Source: Azospirillum sp. TSO35-2 (GTDB lineage Bacteria; Pseudomonadota; Alphaproteobacteria; Azospirillales; Azospirillaceae). From it: a stretch of 64,000 nt of DNA. Shown here in pieces: positions 1 to 10,256 of this stretch. Where the stretch lies: positions 679,541 to 743,540 of the forward strand of contig NZ_LGRA01000013.1 in NCBI RefSeq assembly GCF_003116095.1, read 5' to 3'. Within the stretch, counting starts at the first letter, position 1. Every line of letters starts with the position of its first letter. Under the pieces are notes generated by a model that made no database searches, was not told the DNA's origin, and saw only the letters and a program-made list of their open reading frames with translations. A program made the translations under genes and the position numbers.

Positions 1-1610
<1,610 letters not shown>

Positions 1611-1630
1611 GCGCGTCACCCCCCCGCAAT

Positions 1631-1680
1631 CACGAATTCTCGTGTTTTTCTCACGACATTCCGCGTTTACGATATCTCGT
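1631..1680. promoter_or_regulatory. Candidate enhancer (UAS) inverted repeats upstream of cynS
   Basis: Two short palindromes share the pattern ACGA-N4-TCGT: CACGAATTCTCGTG at 1631-1644 and ACGATATCTCGT at 1669-1680. A further CACGA half-site is at 1652-1656. They sit 60-110 bp upstream of the -24 element, the usual place for an enhancer-binding-protein site. The match to the divergent activator is inferred. Confidence 0.5.
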
Positions 1681-1738
1681 TACTTACCGCATAGCACCGG
1701 CCACGGCGGTTTCCAAGGCTTCCAACGGCGTCCCGCTC

Positions 1739-1755
1739 TTGGCACGCCGTTTGCC
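1739..1755 (+). promoter_or_regulatory. Sigma-54 (-24/-12) promoter of cynS
   Basis: The sequence TTGGCACGCCGTTTGCC matches the RpoN consensus (YTGGCACG-N4-TTGCW). The invariant GG is at 1741-1742 and GC at 1753-1754, exactly 10 nt apart. It points toward cynS, with transcription expected to start near 1766 and the cynS ATG at 1794. Confidence 0.85.
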
Positions 1756-1793
1756 AATCCCACCCCGGACCGACAACCAACCGGGAGAGTGTG

Positions 1794-2282
1794 ATGAAGC
1801 GCGAAGACCTGACCGAGAAGATCCTCGACATCAAGCGCGAGCGGGACCTGAGCTGGGCGCAAATCGCCGAGACCATCGGCGGCAGCTCCCCCATCATCAT
1901 CACCGCCGCCCTGCTCGGCCAGATGAAGCTGACCAAGCCGCAGGCCGAAAAGGCCGCCGCGCTGTTCGGCCTGTCGCCGGTCGAGGCGAAGATGCTGAAC
2001 GAGGTGCCCTACCGCGGCTCCATCCCGGCGATGCCGCCGACCGACCCGCTGATCTACCGCTTCTACGAGCTGGTGATGGTCTACGGCACCACCTTCAAGG
2101 AGCTGATCCAGGAGGAGTTCGGCGACGGCATCATGTCGGCCATCGACTTCGAGATGGACATGGAACGCCTGCCCCACGCGAAGGGCGACCGGGTCAAGCT
2201 GACGATGTCCGGCAAGTTCCTGCCCTACAAGTATTACGGCAACGACGAGACGGTGCCCGACTACGGCTTCGGCGACGCCTGA
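1794..2282 (+). CDS. cynS: Cyanate hydratase (cyanase)
   Basis: Converts cyanate plus bicarbonate to ammonia and CO2 (via carbamate) in the cytoplasm. The protein has 162 residues, close to the 156 of E. coli CynS. The N-terminal helical region resembles a HTH, and the catalytic C-terminal part keeps Arg89, Glu92 and Ser115, equivalent to E. coli R96/E99/S122, in the contexts IYRFYE and GDGIMSAIDF. The ATG at 1794 is preferred over the GTG at 1791 because GGGAGAG at 1783-1789 gives proper spacing. A short extra tail rich in Tyr/Asp follows the usual C-terminus. The gene is monocistronic with its own sigma-54 promoter and terminator. No carbonic anhydrase (cynT) or cyanate transporter is adjacent. 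Likely role: cyanate detoxification or use as nitrogen source. Confidence 0.95.
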   Translation: MKREDLTEKILDIKRERDLSWAQIAETIGGSSPIIITAALLGQMKLTKPQAEKAAALFGLSPVEAKMLNEVPYRGSIPAMPPTDPLIYRFYELVMVYGTTFKELIQEEFGDGIMSAIDFEMDMERLPHAKGDRVKLTMSGKFLPYKYYGNDETVPDYGFGDA

Positions 2283-2302
2283 CCACCGACGGAACCGACG
2301 GC

Positions 2303-2338
2303 AAAGCCCGCCGCCCCGCCGGGGCCGGCGGGCTTTCA
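2303..2338 (+). terminator. Rho-independent terminator of cynS
   Basis: An 11-bp stem (AAAGCCCGCCG pairing with CGGCGGGCTTT) lies about 20 nt after the cynS stop and is followed by a T-rich stretch. Confidence 0.85.
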
Positions 2339-2441
2339 TTTTGTGTGCGAATTTTACCTCCGACGTAATCGATCGGCGGCGTGCCGATGGGCGATCGTGT
2401 CGGTGCCGGGCTGTTCCGGCCGACACGAAAGGACGAACGCC

Positions 2442-2819
2442 ATGACCGCCACCCTGGACGCCGCCGCCATCGCCGACCGCTACATCGCCACCTGGAACGA
2501 GACCGACCCCGACCGCCGCCGGGCGCTGATCGCCGCCGGCTGGGCGGAGGACGCCAGCTACCTCGACCCGCTGGCGGGGGTGCGCGGCCACGCCGAACTG
2601 AACGCCCTGATCGACGCGGTGCAGCGGCAGTTCCCCGGCCTGCGCTTCTCGTTGCGCGGCACGGCGGAGGGGCACAACGACCGCCTGCGCTTCTCCTGGT
2701 CGCTGGCGCCCGCGGGCGGCGCGCCGGTGGCCGGCGGGACCGACTTCGCGGTGCTGGCGCCGGACGGCCGGCTGCTCAGCGTCACCGGCTTCCTCGACCA
2801 CGCCCCGGCCGCCGCCTGA
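2442..2819 (+). CDS. SnoaL-like / NTF2-fold small protein
   Basis: 125-residue protein with the pattern of the SnoaL-like/NTF2 superfamily: an N-terminal helix with YIATWNETDPDRR, then WAEDASYLDP, a GHAEL segment and a strand-rich second half ending TGFLDHAP. Members are cone-shaped barrels acting as small isomerases, cyclases or ligand binders, so the exact reaction cannot be read from sequence. The ATG at 2442 has AAAGGA upstream. It is followed after 29 nt by an alpha/beta hydrolase and then an XRE regulator on the same strand, so the three probably form one unit. Confidence 0.75.
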   Translation: MTATLDAAAIADRYIATWNETDPDRRRALIAAGWAEDASYLDPLAGVRGHAELNALIDAVQRQFPGLRFSLRGTAEGHNDRLRFSWSLAPAGGAPVAGGTDFAVLAPDGRLLSVTGFLDHAPAAA

Positions 2820-2848
2820 ACCGCCCCTCATCACCCGCGAGGTCGATC

Positions 2849-3700
2849 ATGAGCACCGTTTCGAACGCCACCGAACCGCTGAACGAATTCGGCTTCATCC
2901 GCGCCGACGACGGCGTCCCCCTGTTCTACCGCGACTGGGGCCAGGGCCGGCCGGTCGTCTTCGTGTCGAGCTGGTCGCTGCACTCCGCATCCTGGGGCTA
3001 CCAGATGGCCGCCCTGGCGGAGCAGGGATGCCGCTGCATCGCCATCGACCGCCGCGGCCATGGCCGGTCCGGTGAATCGCCCTCCGGCTACGGCTTCGAC
3101 CGGCTGGCCGACGACATCGCCGCCCTGCTCGACGGCCTCGACCTGCGCGGGGTCACGCTGGTCGGCCATTCGATGGCGACGGGCGAGATCGTCCGTTACC
3201 TGACGCGGCACGGCAGCGGACGGGTGGCGCGGGTGGTGATGGTGGGGACGATCACGCCGGCGCTGGGCCGCAGCGACGACAACCCCGACGGCATCGACCC
3301 GGCGACGGCCGAGGCGTTCCGGTCGGACTGCCTGCTGCGCGACTTCCCGAAATGGCTGGACGACAACATACGCCCCTTCCTGAACGCCGAGACGTCGGTG
3401 GCGATGATGGGCTGGGTCACCGGCATGGCGCTGCAGGCGTCGCTGAAGGCGCTGCTGGACTGCCACCGCGCCATCACCTCCACCGATTTCCGGGCGGAGC
3501 TGGCGGCCATCGACGTGCCGACGCTGGTGATCCACGGCGACCGCGACGTCACCACCCCGCTGGCGCTGGCGAAGCGGACGGTGGCGCTGATGCCCAACGC
3601 CACCCTGTCGGTCTACCGCGACGCCCCGCACGGCCTGTTCCTGACCCACATGGAGCGGCTGAACGACGAACTGCTGCGGTTCGTCCGGGAACAGCCCTGA
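2849..3700 (+). CDS. Alpha/beta hydrolase, non-heme chloroperoxidase/esterase-like
   Basis: 283-residue alpha/beta hydrolase. The nucleophile elbow is GHSMATGE with Ser108; the acid is in HGDRD (Asp231/Asp233) and the catalytic His261 is in APHGLF. The SM-TGE context around the nucleophile is typical of the cofactor-free haloperoxidase/arylesterase group, so an ester hydrolase with possible perhydrolase side activity is the best reading. No signal peptide is visible, so cytoplasmic. The substrate is unknown. Translation starts at the ATG at 2849. Confidence 0.85.
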   Translation: MSTVSNATEPLNEFGFIRADDGVPLFYRDWGQGRPVVFVSSWSLHSASWGYQMAALAEQGCRCIAIDRRGHGRSGESPSGYGFDRLADDIAALLDGLDLRGVTLVGHSMATGEIVRYLTRHGSGRVARVVMVGTITPALGRSDDNPDGIDPATAEAFRSDCLLRDFPKWLDDNIRPFLNAETSVAMMGWVTGMALQASLKALLDCHRAITSTDFRAELAAIDVPTLVIHGDRDVTTPLALAKRTVALMPNATLSVYRDAPHGLFLTHMERLNDELLRFVREQP

Positions 3701-3801
3701 GCTTGCCCCCGGCCATCGGCCGTCTGGACGACTGACCGCGGCGGCCCCCGCCTGCTACCGTCCGAGACCGCCGACCGTCCCGACCAAGGAGAGTGCGCCC
3801 C

Positions 3802-4647
3802 ATGCCCCAAACCGCGTCCACCGCAACGCCGGCCCGGCTGGGTGCCCGACTGGCCCAGCCGCCGGTCGGCGCCCTGCTGCGGTCGTGGCGCCAGCGCCGC
3901 GGCTTCAGCCAGCTCGACCTGGCCTGCGAGGCCGACATCTCGACGCGCCATGTCAGCTTCCTGGAAACCGGGCGGTCGCAGCCCAGCCGGTCGATGCTGA
4001 TCCATCTGGCCGAACGGTTGGACGTGCCGCTGCGCGAGCGCAACGCGCTGCTGGTCGCCGCGGGCTACGCCCCGGTCTACAGCGAACACAGCCTGGACAG
4101 CCCGGCGATGCAGGCGGCGCGCAAGGCGGTCGATCTGGTGCTGGCCGGCCACGAGCCCTTTCCGGCGCTGGCCGTCGACCGCCACTGGCATCTGCTGGCG
4201 GCGAACCGGGCGGTGGCGCCGCTGCTGGACGGGGTGGCGGCGGCGCTGCTCACCCCGCCGGTGAACGTCCTGCGCCTCAGCCTGCACCCCGACGGGCTGG
4301 CCGGCCGGATCGGGAACTGGGCGGAATGGCGCGACCACATCCTGACCCGCCTGTCGCGCCAGATCGAGGTCGCCGCCGACCCGGCGCTGATCGCGCTCCG
4401 CAGCGAATTGCAGGGCTATCCGGCCCCGACCACGGCCACGCCGTCGCCACCCCCCGGCGGCGACGGACACCCCGACGTCGTGGTGCCGCTGCGGCTGCGC
4501 ACGGCGGCCGGCACCCTCAACCTGTTCAGCACCACCACCGTCTTCGGCACCGCCGTCGACGTGACGCTGTCGGAACTGGCGATCGAGGCCTTCTTCCCGG
4601 CCGACGCGGAGACGGCGGACCGCCTCCGCGCCGCGCTGGCGCCGTAG
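3802..4647 (+). CDS. XRE-family regulator with MmyB-like ligand-binding domain
   Basis: 281-residue regulator. Residues ~20-85 form a Cro/CI-type HTH (LLRSWRQRRGFSQLDLACEADISTRHVSFLETGRSQPS), followed by an MmyB-like C-terminal domain with characteristic EPFPALAVDRHWHLLAANRAV and a closing segment IEAFFPAD. In this family the C-terminal domain binds a small hydrophobic ligand and the protein usually regulates a neighbouring oxidoreductase or hydrolase gene. The ATG at 3802 is used because AAGGAG at 3786-3791 spaces well from it. Probably controls the SnoaL-like/hydrolase pair upstream (inferred). Confidence 0.88.
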   Translation: MPQTASTATPARLGARLAQPPVGALLRSWRQRRGFSQLDLACEADISTRHVSFLETGRSQPSRSMLIHLAERLDVPLRERNALLVAAGYAPVYSEHSLDSPAMQAARKAVDLVLAGHEPFPALAVDRHWHLLAANRAVAPLLDGVAAALLTPPVNVLRLSLHPDGLAGRIGNWAEWRDHILTRLSRQIEVAADPALIALRSELQGYPAPTTATPSPPPGGDGHPDVVVPLRLRTAAGTLNLFSTTTVFGTAVDVTLSELAIEAFFPADAETADRLRAALAP

Positions 4648-4652
4648 CCGTC

Positions 4653-7600
4653 TCAGCTCATCGCCACCAGGCTGGCGTTGCCGCCGGCCGCGGTGGTGTT
4701 GATGCTGAGCGAGCGCTCGTTCAGCAGCCAGGCGATCTGCACCTCCTCGACACCCGACGCCAGCCCGGCGCTCGACACCGCCTGGATCAGCACGATCGGG
4801 CCGGGCAACTCGGCGATGCGGCGGTTGACCTCGAGCCGCCGGGCGGCGTCACCCTCCACCACCGCCCCGGCCAGCGCGCCCGCCATCCCCTTGGCCGCTT
4901 CCCAGCTCGCCGTCACGCGGACACGGGCGGCAAGATCCGGCGGCAGGCTGCCGAGGCGTGACGCGATCCCGGCCGGCGCATCGACCACCGCGTCGTTGCC
5001 GGTGGCGAAGACCGCGCCCAGCATCAGGACCAGCCCCTGTTCGGTCTGCGGCAGCAGCAGGATGCGGCCGCGCCGATCCAGGCTGTAGAGGTTGCTCTCG
5101 CCCACCGGACCGGGCAGCTCGACGCTGCCGCCCAGCGGCGACCGCTCGGCGACGTCCAGGCAGCGCGCCGCCTCGGCCACCATCCCCTGCCCCTTCAGCC
5201 ATTGGGCGAAGGCCAGCGCCGGCGCCCGGTCGGCCGCGGTCCCGCGCACGCCGACGTCCACCGGCGGACGGACCGACAGCAGCCGCGTCAGGTAGAGCGG
5301 GCCGCCGGCCTTCGGGCCGGTGCCGGACAGGCCGTGGCCGCCGAAGGGCTGCACGCCGACCACCGCACCGATGGTGTTGCGGTTGACGTACAGGTTGCCG
5401 GCGGCGATCCGGCTGGTCACCCGCTCGACGGTGGCGTCGATGCGGGTGTGCAGGCCGAAGGTCAGGCCATAGCCGGTGCCGTTGATGGCGTCGACCAGCC
5501 GGTCGAGATCGTCGCGGCGGTAGCGCAGGACGTGCAGCACCGGCCCGAACACCTCGCGCTCCAGATCGGCGATGCGGTCGATCTCGATGATCGTCGGCGC
5601 CACGAAGGTGCCGTGGGCGGCCTCATCGGGCAGCGGCAGGGCGGTGACGCGGCGGCCCCTGGCGCGCATCGCCTCGATGTGGCGGTCGATGCCGTCGCGC
5701 GCCTCCGCGGTGATGACCGGGCCGACGTCGGTCGCCAGTTGGTCGGGGTTGCCGATGCGCAGTTCGCGCAGCGCGCCCTTCAGCATCGCCAGGGTGCGGT
5801 CGGCGATGTCCTCCTGCAGGCAGAGGATGCGCAGGGCCGAGCAGCGCTGGCCGGCGCTGTCGAAGGCCGAGGCGACGACATCGCCCACCACCTGTTCCGC
5901 CAGCGCCGAGCTGTCGACGATCATCGCGTTCTGCCCGCCGGTCTCGGCGATCAGCGGGATGACGGAGCCGTCCGGCGCCAGCCGGTCCGCCAATTGGCGC
6001 TGGATCAGCCGCGCCACCTCGGTCGAGCCGGTGAACATCACCGCCCGCGTGGCCGGGTGGCCGACCAGCGCGGCGCCGACCGCGCCGGCGCCGGGCAGAA
6101 GCTGCACCGCGCCGGCCGGGACGCCGGCGGCGCGCAGGATGCGCACCGCCTCGGCGGCGATCAGCGGGGTTTCCTCCGCCGGCTTGGCCAGCACCGGGTT
6201 GCCGGCGGCCAGCGCCGCGGCGACCTGCCCGGTGAAGATGGCGAGCGGGAAGTTCCACGGGCTGATGCACACCACCGGTCCCAGCGGCCGGTGGCTGTCG
6301 TTGGCGAAGCGGTCACAGGCCTGGGCGCCGTAATAGCGCAGGAAGTCGATGGCCTCGCGCACCTCGGCGATGGCGTTGGACGCCGACTTGCCGGCCTCGC
6401 GGATGATCAGCCCCAGCAGGGTCGGCAGCCGCGCCTGCAGGGCGTCGGCGGCGCGCATCAGGCAGGCGGCCCGCTCGGCCGGCGGCGTCGCCGCCCAGAC
6501 CGGTGCGGCGGCCTCGGCGAAGCGGAAGGCGTCGGCGATGTCGGCCGGCGTGGCGTCGACCGCCTGCCCGACGATGTCACGGTGGTCGGCCGGGTTGCGC
6601 ACCGGTTGGGCCGCCCCGCCCCCCTCGCCGTCCGCCAGCAGCGGCGCGGCGGTCCAACGCACCGCCACGCTCTCGCGCAGCGCAGCGGCCAGCGCCGTCA
6701 GGCTGTTCTCGTTCGACAGGTCGAGCCCGGCGGAGTTCGGGCGCTCCGTCCCGAACAGGTCGCGGGGCAGCGCGATCAGCGGGTTGCGCGTGCCGACCGG
6801 CAGCGCCGCCCGCGCCTGGGCTACTGGGTCGGCGACCAGCTCGTCGATCGACACGCTCTTGTCGGCGATGCGGTTGACGAAGGAGCTGTTGGCGCCGTTT
6901 TCCAGCAGGCGGCGGACCAGATAGGCCAGCAGCGTCTCGTGGGTGCCGACCGGGGCGTAGACGCGGCAGGGCCGCTTCAGCGGGCCGACGACCTCCTTGT
7001 ACAGCGGCTCGCCCATGCCGTGCAGGCACTGGAACTCGTAGCGGCCGACCTGGAAGTCGTCGCCGGCCATCCGGTAGATCGTCGCCAGCGTCTGGGCGTT
7101 GTGGGTGGCGAATTGCGGGAACACCGCGTCGGGGGCGTCCAGCAGCCGGCGGGCGCAGGCGACGTAGGACACGTCGGTGTGGAGCTTGCGGGTGTAGACC
7201 GGGAAATCCTCCAGCCCATCGACCTGGGCGCGCTTGATCTCGCTGTCCCAATAGGCGCCCTTCACCAGCCGCACCATCAGCCGGTGACCGCTGCGCCGGG
7301 CGAGGTCGACGATGAAGTCGATGGTGTAGGGGCAGCGCTTGCCATAGGCCTGGACGACGAAGCCGATGCCGTCCCAGCCCGCCAGCGTCGGATCGAAGCA
7401 CAGCGATTCCAGCAGGTCGAGCGACAGCTCCAGCCGGTCGGCCTCCTCCGCGTCGATGTTCAGGCCGATGTCGTAGTCCTTGGCCAGCCGGGCGAGTTCG
7501 CTCACCCGCGGCAGCAGCTCCGCCATCACGCGCTGGCTTTGCGCACGGGAATAGCGCGGGTGCAGGGCCGACAGCTTGATCGAGATGCCCGGCCCGTTGT

Positions 7601-8396
7601 AGATGCCGCGCCCGGCCGACGCCCGGCCGATGGCGTGGATCGCCGTTTCATAGTCGGCGTAATAGCGGTCGGCGTCGGCCGCCGTCGTCGCCGCCTCGCC
7701 CAGCATGTCGTAGGAGTAGCGGAAACCCTCGGCCTCCATCTTGCGGCTGTTGGCCAGCGCCTCGTCGATGGTCTGGCCGGTGACGAACTGCTCGCCCATC
7801 ATCCGCATGGCGAAATCGACGCCACGGCGGATCAGCGGCTCGCCGCCGCGCAGGATCAGCTTGGTCAGCGCCGAGGACAGCGCCTGTTCACCCAACACCC
7901 CGGTGACCTTGCCGGTGACCAGCAGCCCCCAGGTCGCGGCGTTGACGAACAGCGACGGGCTGTTGCCGAGGTGCGAGCGCCAGTCGCCGCCGGCGATCTT
8001 GTCGCGGATCAGCGCGTCGCGGGTGGCGCGGTCGGGGATGCGCAGCAGCGCCTCCGCCAGGCACATCAGCGCCACGCCCTCCTGGCTCGACAGGCTGTAT
8101 TCGTGGATCAGCCCCTCGACCCCGCGCGCCTGCGGCTTGGCGCGCAGCGCGGCGATCAGCGTCCGCGCGGTCGCTTGCGCCGCGTCCGTCACCGCCGCCG
8201 GCAGGGTCGCCTGCTCGACCAGCCAGGACACGCAGTCCGGTTCCGGCCGGCGGTAGGCGTCGGTGATCGCCTGCCGCAGCGCCGTCGCCGTCCGGATCGG
8301 CGGGGCGAAGGCGGCGAAGGGACCGGCGCCGGGGTCGGGCGCGGGCTGGGGCGCGGGGGTGACGGCAACGCTCGGATCGATCATGGGGGTCATCAT
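4653..8396 (-). CDS. putA: Bifunctional proline dehydrogenase / P5C dehydrogenase PutA
   Basis: Oxidises proline to glutamate in two steps, feeding electrons from FAD to the membrane quinone pool and then to NAD. The 1247-residue protein has a helical arm, the PRODH barrel (about 190-460, with SIKLSALHPRYSRAQ and LVKGAYWDSEIKRA), the P5C dehydrogenase (about 560-1030, with AETGGQNAMIVD and catalytic Cys852 in SAGQRCSAL), and a C-terminal ALDH-like domain. It starts directly with the arm region and lacks the N-terminal ribbon-helix-helix found in autoregulatory PutA, so it should be enzyme only. Start choice among ATGs at 8396, 8393 and 8384 is uncertain. No Lrp-type putR lies next to it. Confidence 0.97.
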   Translation of the reverse strand: MMTPMIDPSVAVTPAPQPAPDPGAGPFAAFAPPIRTATALRQAITDAYRRPEPDCVSWLVEQATLPAAVTDAAQATARTLIAALRAKPQARGVEGLIHEYSLSSQEGVALMCLAEALLRIPDRATRDALIRDKIAGGDWRSHLGNSPSLFVNAATWGLLVTGKVTGVLGEQALSSALTKLILRGGEPLIRRGVDFAMRMMGEQFVTGQTIDEALANSRKMEAEGFRYSYDMLGEAATTAADADRYYADYETAIHAIGRASAGRGIYNGPGISIKLSALHPRYSRAQSQRVMAELLPRVSELARLAKDYDIGLNIDAEEADRLELSLDLLESLCFDPTLAGWDGIGFVVQAYGKRCPYTIDFIVDLARRSGHRLMVRLVKGAYWDSEIKRAQVDGLEDFPVYTRKLHTDVSYVACARRLLDAPDAVFPQFATHNAQTLATIYRMAGDDFQVGRYEFQCLHGMGEPLYKEVVGPLKRPCRVYAPVGTHETLLAYLVRRLLENGANSSFVNRIADKSVSIDELVADPVAQARAALPVGTRNPLIALPRDLFGTERPNSAGLDLSNENSLTALAAALRESVAVRWTAAPLLADGEGGGAAQPVRNPADHRDIVGQAVDATPADIADAFRFAEAAAPVWAATPPAERAACLMRAADALQARLPTLLGLIIREAGKSASNAIAEVREAIDFLRYYGAQACDRFANDSHRPLGPVVCISPWNFPLAIFTGQVAAALAAGNPVLAKPAEETPLIAAEAVRILRAAGVPAGAVQLLPGAGAVGAALVGHPATRAVMFTGSTEVARLIQRQLADRLAPDGSVIPLIAETGGQNAMIVDSSALAEQVVGDVVASAFDSAGQRCSALRILCLQEDIADRTLAMLKGALRELRIGNPDQLATDVGPVITAEARDGIDRHIEAMRARGRRVTALPLPDEAAHGTFVAPTIIEIDRIADLEREVFGPVLHVLRYRRDDLDRLVDAINGTGYGLTFGLHTRIDATVERVTSRIAAGNLYVNRNTIGAVVGVQPFGGHGLSGTGPKAGGPLYLTRLLSVRPPVDVGVRGTAADRAPALAFAQWLKGQGMVAEAARCLDVAERSPLGGSVELPGPVGESNLYSLDRRGRILLLPQTEQGLVLMLGAVFATGNDAVVDAPAGIASRLGSLPPDLAARVRVTASWEAAKGMAGALAGAVVEGDAARRLEVNRRIAELPGPIVLIQAVSSAGLASGVEEVQIAWLLNERSLSINTTAAGGNASLVAMS

Positions 8397-8939
8397 CGGG
8401 CTCTGGGTCGGGGCTCAGGGTGTGTCGGTCGGCCGGGAGCGATCCGGGCGCAGGAGAGAACGAAACGCATCTCGTGACGCCATGCCGGTCAGGCGGACAT
8501 CGCATGATCGGACCATCGGTTCAGCGTTCAAACGGTAACCCGGAATGCCGCCGTGGCTCCATAGGGTATTTTCGCTGTTTCCCCGATGATTGTTCTGTTT
8601 TGGAGTTTGCACGACTCATGAATGACGGCAATTTCGCCGATCTTCCGCAGCATTGCCTTGATTCACCTGCGGATTCCGCCGCCGGCACGGCAACCCATCC
8701 GCCCAATTCGGAAAATGACCACAGAATCCGGAGATCAGACGGCAAGCCGACGCTCATCCCATCCATCATCTTGTGTTCCGGTGAAAATTCCGCATCCTGC
8801 AATGCGACCGCCCCAGCCCCCAGTGACGGCGGGCGGCACGGTCCCCACCTCATGGGACCGGTTGCAGCCACAGCGATACAACACGAAAGAATCGTCGGCG
8901 TTCCGGCCCGTCTGCCGAAGATACGGCGCCAGGGTCGGG
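8397..8939. other. Gap upstream of putA, no convincing gene
   Basis: About 540 bp between the putA start and the hyi stop. Base composition is visibly less GC-rich than the flanking genes and codon bias is absent in every frame. A plus-strand frame beginning near 8618 stays open but resembles no family. It probably holds the putA promoter; no clear operator or -35/-10 pair could be assigned. Confidence 0.5.
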
Positions 8940-9725
8940 TCAGCCGACCAGGCGGTCCCGCTGCGGGGTGAACCAGCCCAGCCCGGCCAGCGTGCCGGCG
9001 CGCGGGCGGTATTCGCAGCCGACGAAGCCGCGATAGCCCAGCCGGTCCAACTCCGCGAACAGGAAGGGATGGTTCAGTTCCTCCCCCGCCGGTTCGTGGC
9101 GGGACGGGACCGAGGCGACCTGGATGTGGCCGGTGATCGGCAGCAGGCGGCGCAACGCCATGGTGACGTCGCCGTGCAGGATCTGGCGGTGATAGAGGTC
9201 GAACTGCAGCTTCACGTTCGGCAGCCCGGTCTCGGCGATCAGCCGCTCGGCCAGGGCGAAGTCGTTCAGGAAATAGCCGGGCATGTCGCGGCCGTTGATC
9301 GGCTCCAGCAGCAGGTCGATGCCGCGCTCCGCCAGCGCCCCGGCGGCGTGGGTCACCGCGCGGCGGTAGCTGGCCTGGGCCGCCGGATCGGCGGGATCGG
9401 CCAGCCCGGCCATCAGGTGCAGCCGCCGGCAGCCGGTGGCCTCGGCGAAGATCAGCGCCGTCTCCACACCGGCCCGGAGATCGGCGAAACGGTCCGGCAG
9501 CGCCGCCAGCCCGCGCTCCCCCGCCGCCCAGTCGCCCGGCGGCATGTTGAACAGCGCCTGGGTCAGGCGGTTGCGCTGCAGCCGCGCCGCCACCGCGTCG
9601 GGCGCGTGGTCGTAGGGGAACAGGAACTCCACCGCCTGGAAGCCGGCGTCGGCGGCGGCGTCGAAGCGGTCGAGGAACGGCCACTCCGTGAACATCATCG
9701 TCAGGTTGGCGGCGAAGATGGGCAT
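8940..9725 (-). CDS. hyi: Hydroxypyruvate isomerase
   Basis: Interconverts hydroxypyruvate and tartronate semialdehyde in glyoxylate metabolism. 261 residues, the usual size, in a xylose-isomerase-like TIM barrel. Conserved acidic metal and catalytic positions are visible: Glu141 in LLLEPINGRDMPGYF, Asp176 in LQFDLYH and Glu238 in GCEYRP. The ATG at 9725 gives the canonical start MPIFAANL. The usual partners glyoxylate carboligase and tartronate semialdehyde reductase are not adjacent, so it stands alone here. It may link C2 or glyoxylate flux to the C1 genes nearby, but that is only an inference. Confidence 0.93.
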   Translation of the reverse strand: MPIFAANLTMMFTEWPFLDRFDAAADAGFQAVEFLFPYDHAPDAVAARLQRNRLTQALFNMPPGDWAAGERGLAALPDRFADLRAGVETALIFAEATGCRRLHLMAGLADPADPAAQASYRRAVTHAAGALAERGIDLLLEPINGRDMPGYFLNDFALAERLIAETGLPNVKLQFDLYHRQILHGDVTMALRRLLPITGHIQVASVPSRHEPAGEELNHPFLFAELDRLGYRGFVGCEYRPRAGTLAGLGWFTPQRDRLVG

Positions 9726-10025
9726 GGCGTCGGACCCCCCGTCAGGCACTCCCCCAGGCGGGGAGCCGCCACCGTGCCATCGTCGCCGCCTTCCGGCAAT
9801 GGCTCCCGGCAATGGACGGCGGCGGCCCACCTGACCGGATGGCCAGCCCGGGTTTCCTCGCGCCACACCCGCCCCATATTCATGCACCGGCGTCGTGGTC
9901 ATATGACAAATGTATTGACTCCGGCGCAGTGTTTGTGTGCAGTGCAATATAATGCATGCCGCCACACGCCGGACCATGGCGTCGCCCGCGGTACACCCCA
10001 ACATTTCCGACTGCGTGGAGATGTC
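9726..10025. other. Intergenic region upstream of hyi and a small ORF
   Basis: 300 bp between two divergent starts. It contains an AT-richer patch at about 9900-9960 with TTGACT (9916-9921) and TATAAT (9949-9954), but their spacing of 27 nt is too long for one promoter. Nothing else recognised. Confidence 0.4.
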
Positions 10026-10220
10026 ATGATCGAGTTGCTCTTTGTGGTCTGCCTGCTCTCCGAACCCGACCGGTGCTCCGTCGAACACCCGTCGTTCCAG
10101 GAGCCGTTCACCAACGTGATGGCCTGCTCGCGCACCGGCCTGTTCCGTGCCGCCGAGTGGGCGCAGCAGCATCCGAAATACACCGTGCGCCGCTGGCGCT
10201 GCGAACCGCGCCAGACCTGA
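10026..10220 (+). CDS. Small Cys-containing protein of unknown function
   Basis: 64 residues beginning MIELLFVVCLLSEPDRCSV. It has a hydrophobic N-terminus that may act as a signal or membrane anchor and four cysteines (in VVCLL, DRCSV, MACSR and WRCEP). A GGAG precedes the ATG by 5 nt, and base use fits coding. Function not recognised. It is convergent with folP and divergent from hyi, so context gives no clue. Confidence 0.6.
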   Translation: MIELLFVVCLLSEPDRCSVEHPSFQEPFTNVMACSRTGLFRAAEWAQQHPKYTVRRWRCEPRQT

Positions 10221-10256
10221 CGCGGGCCGGCACGGCGAAGGGGCCGCCAGGGCACC

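Noticed and set aside
5202..8477. Very long plus-strand open frame antisense to putA
   Set aside because: It is a shadow of putA in GC-rich DNA: composition is Arg/Gln/Ala-rich with no domain, and the putA frame has all catalytic motifs.
8618..8971. Plus-strand open frame in the gap upstream of putA
   Set aside because: No ribosome site, no codon bias, no recognisable domain, and the region is less GC-rich than real genes here.
9916..9954. Sigma-70 promoter TTGACT...TATAAT before the small ORF at 10026
   Set aside because: The spacing is 27 nt, too long for a working pair.
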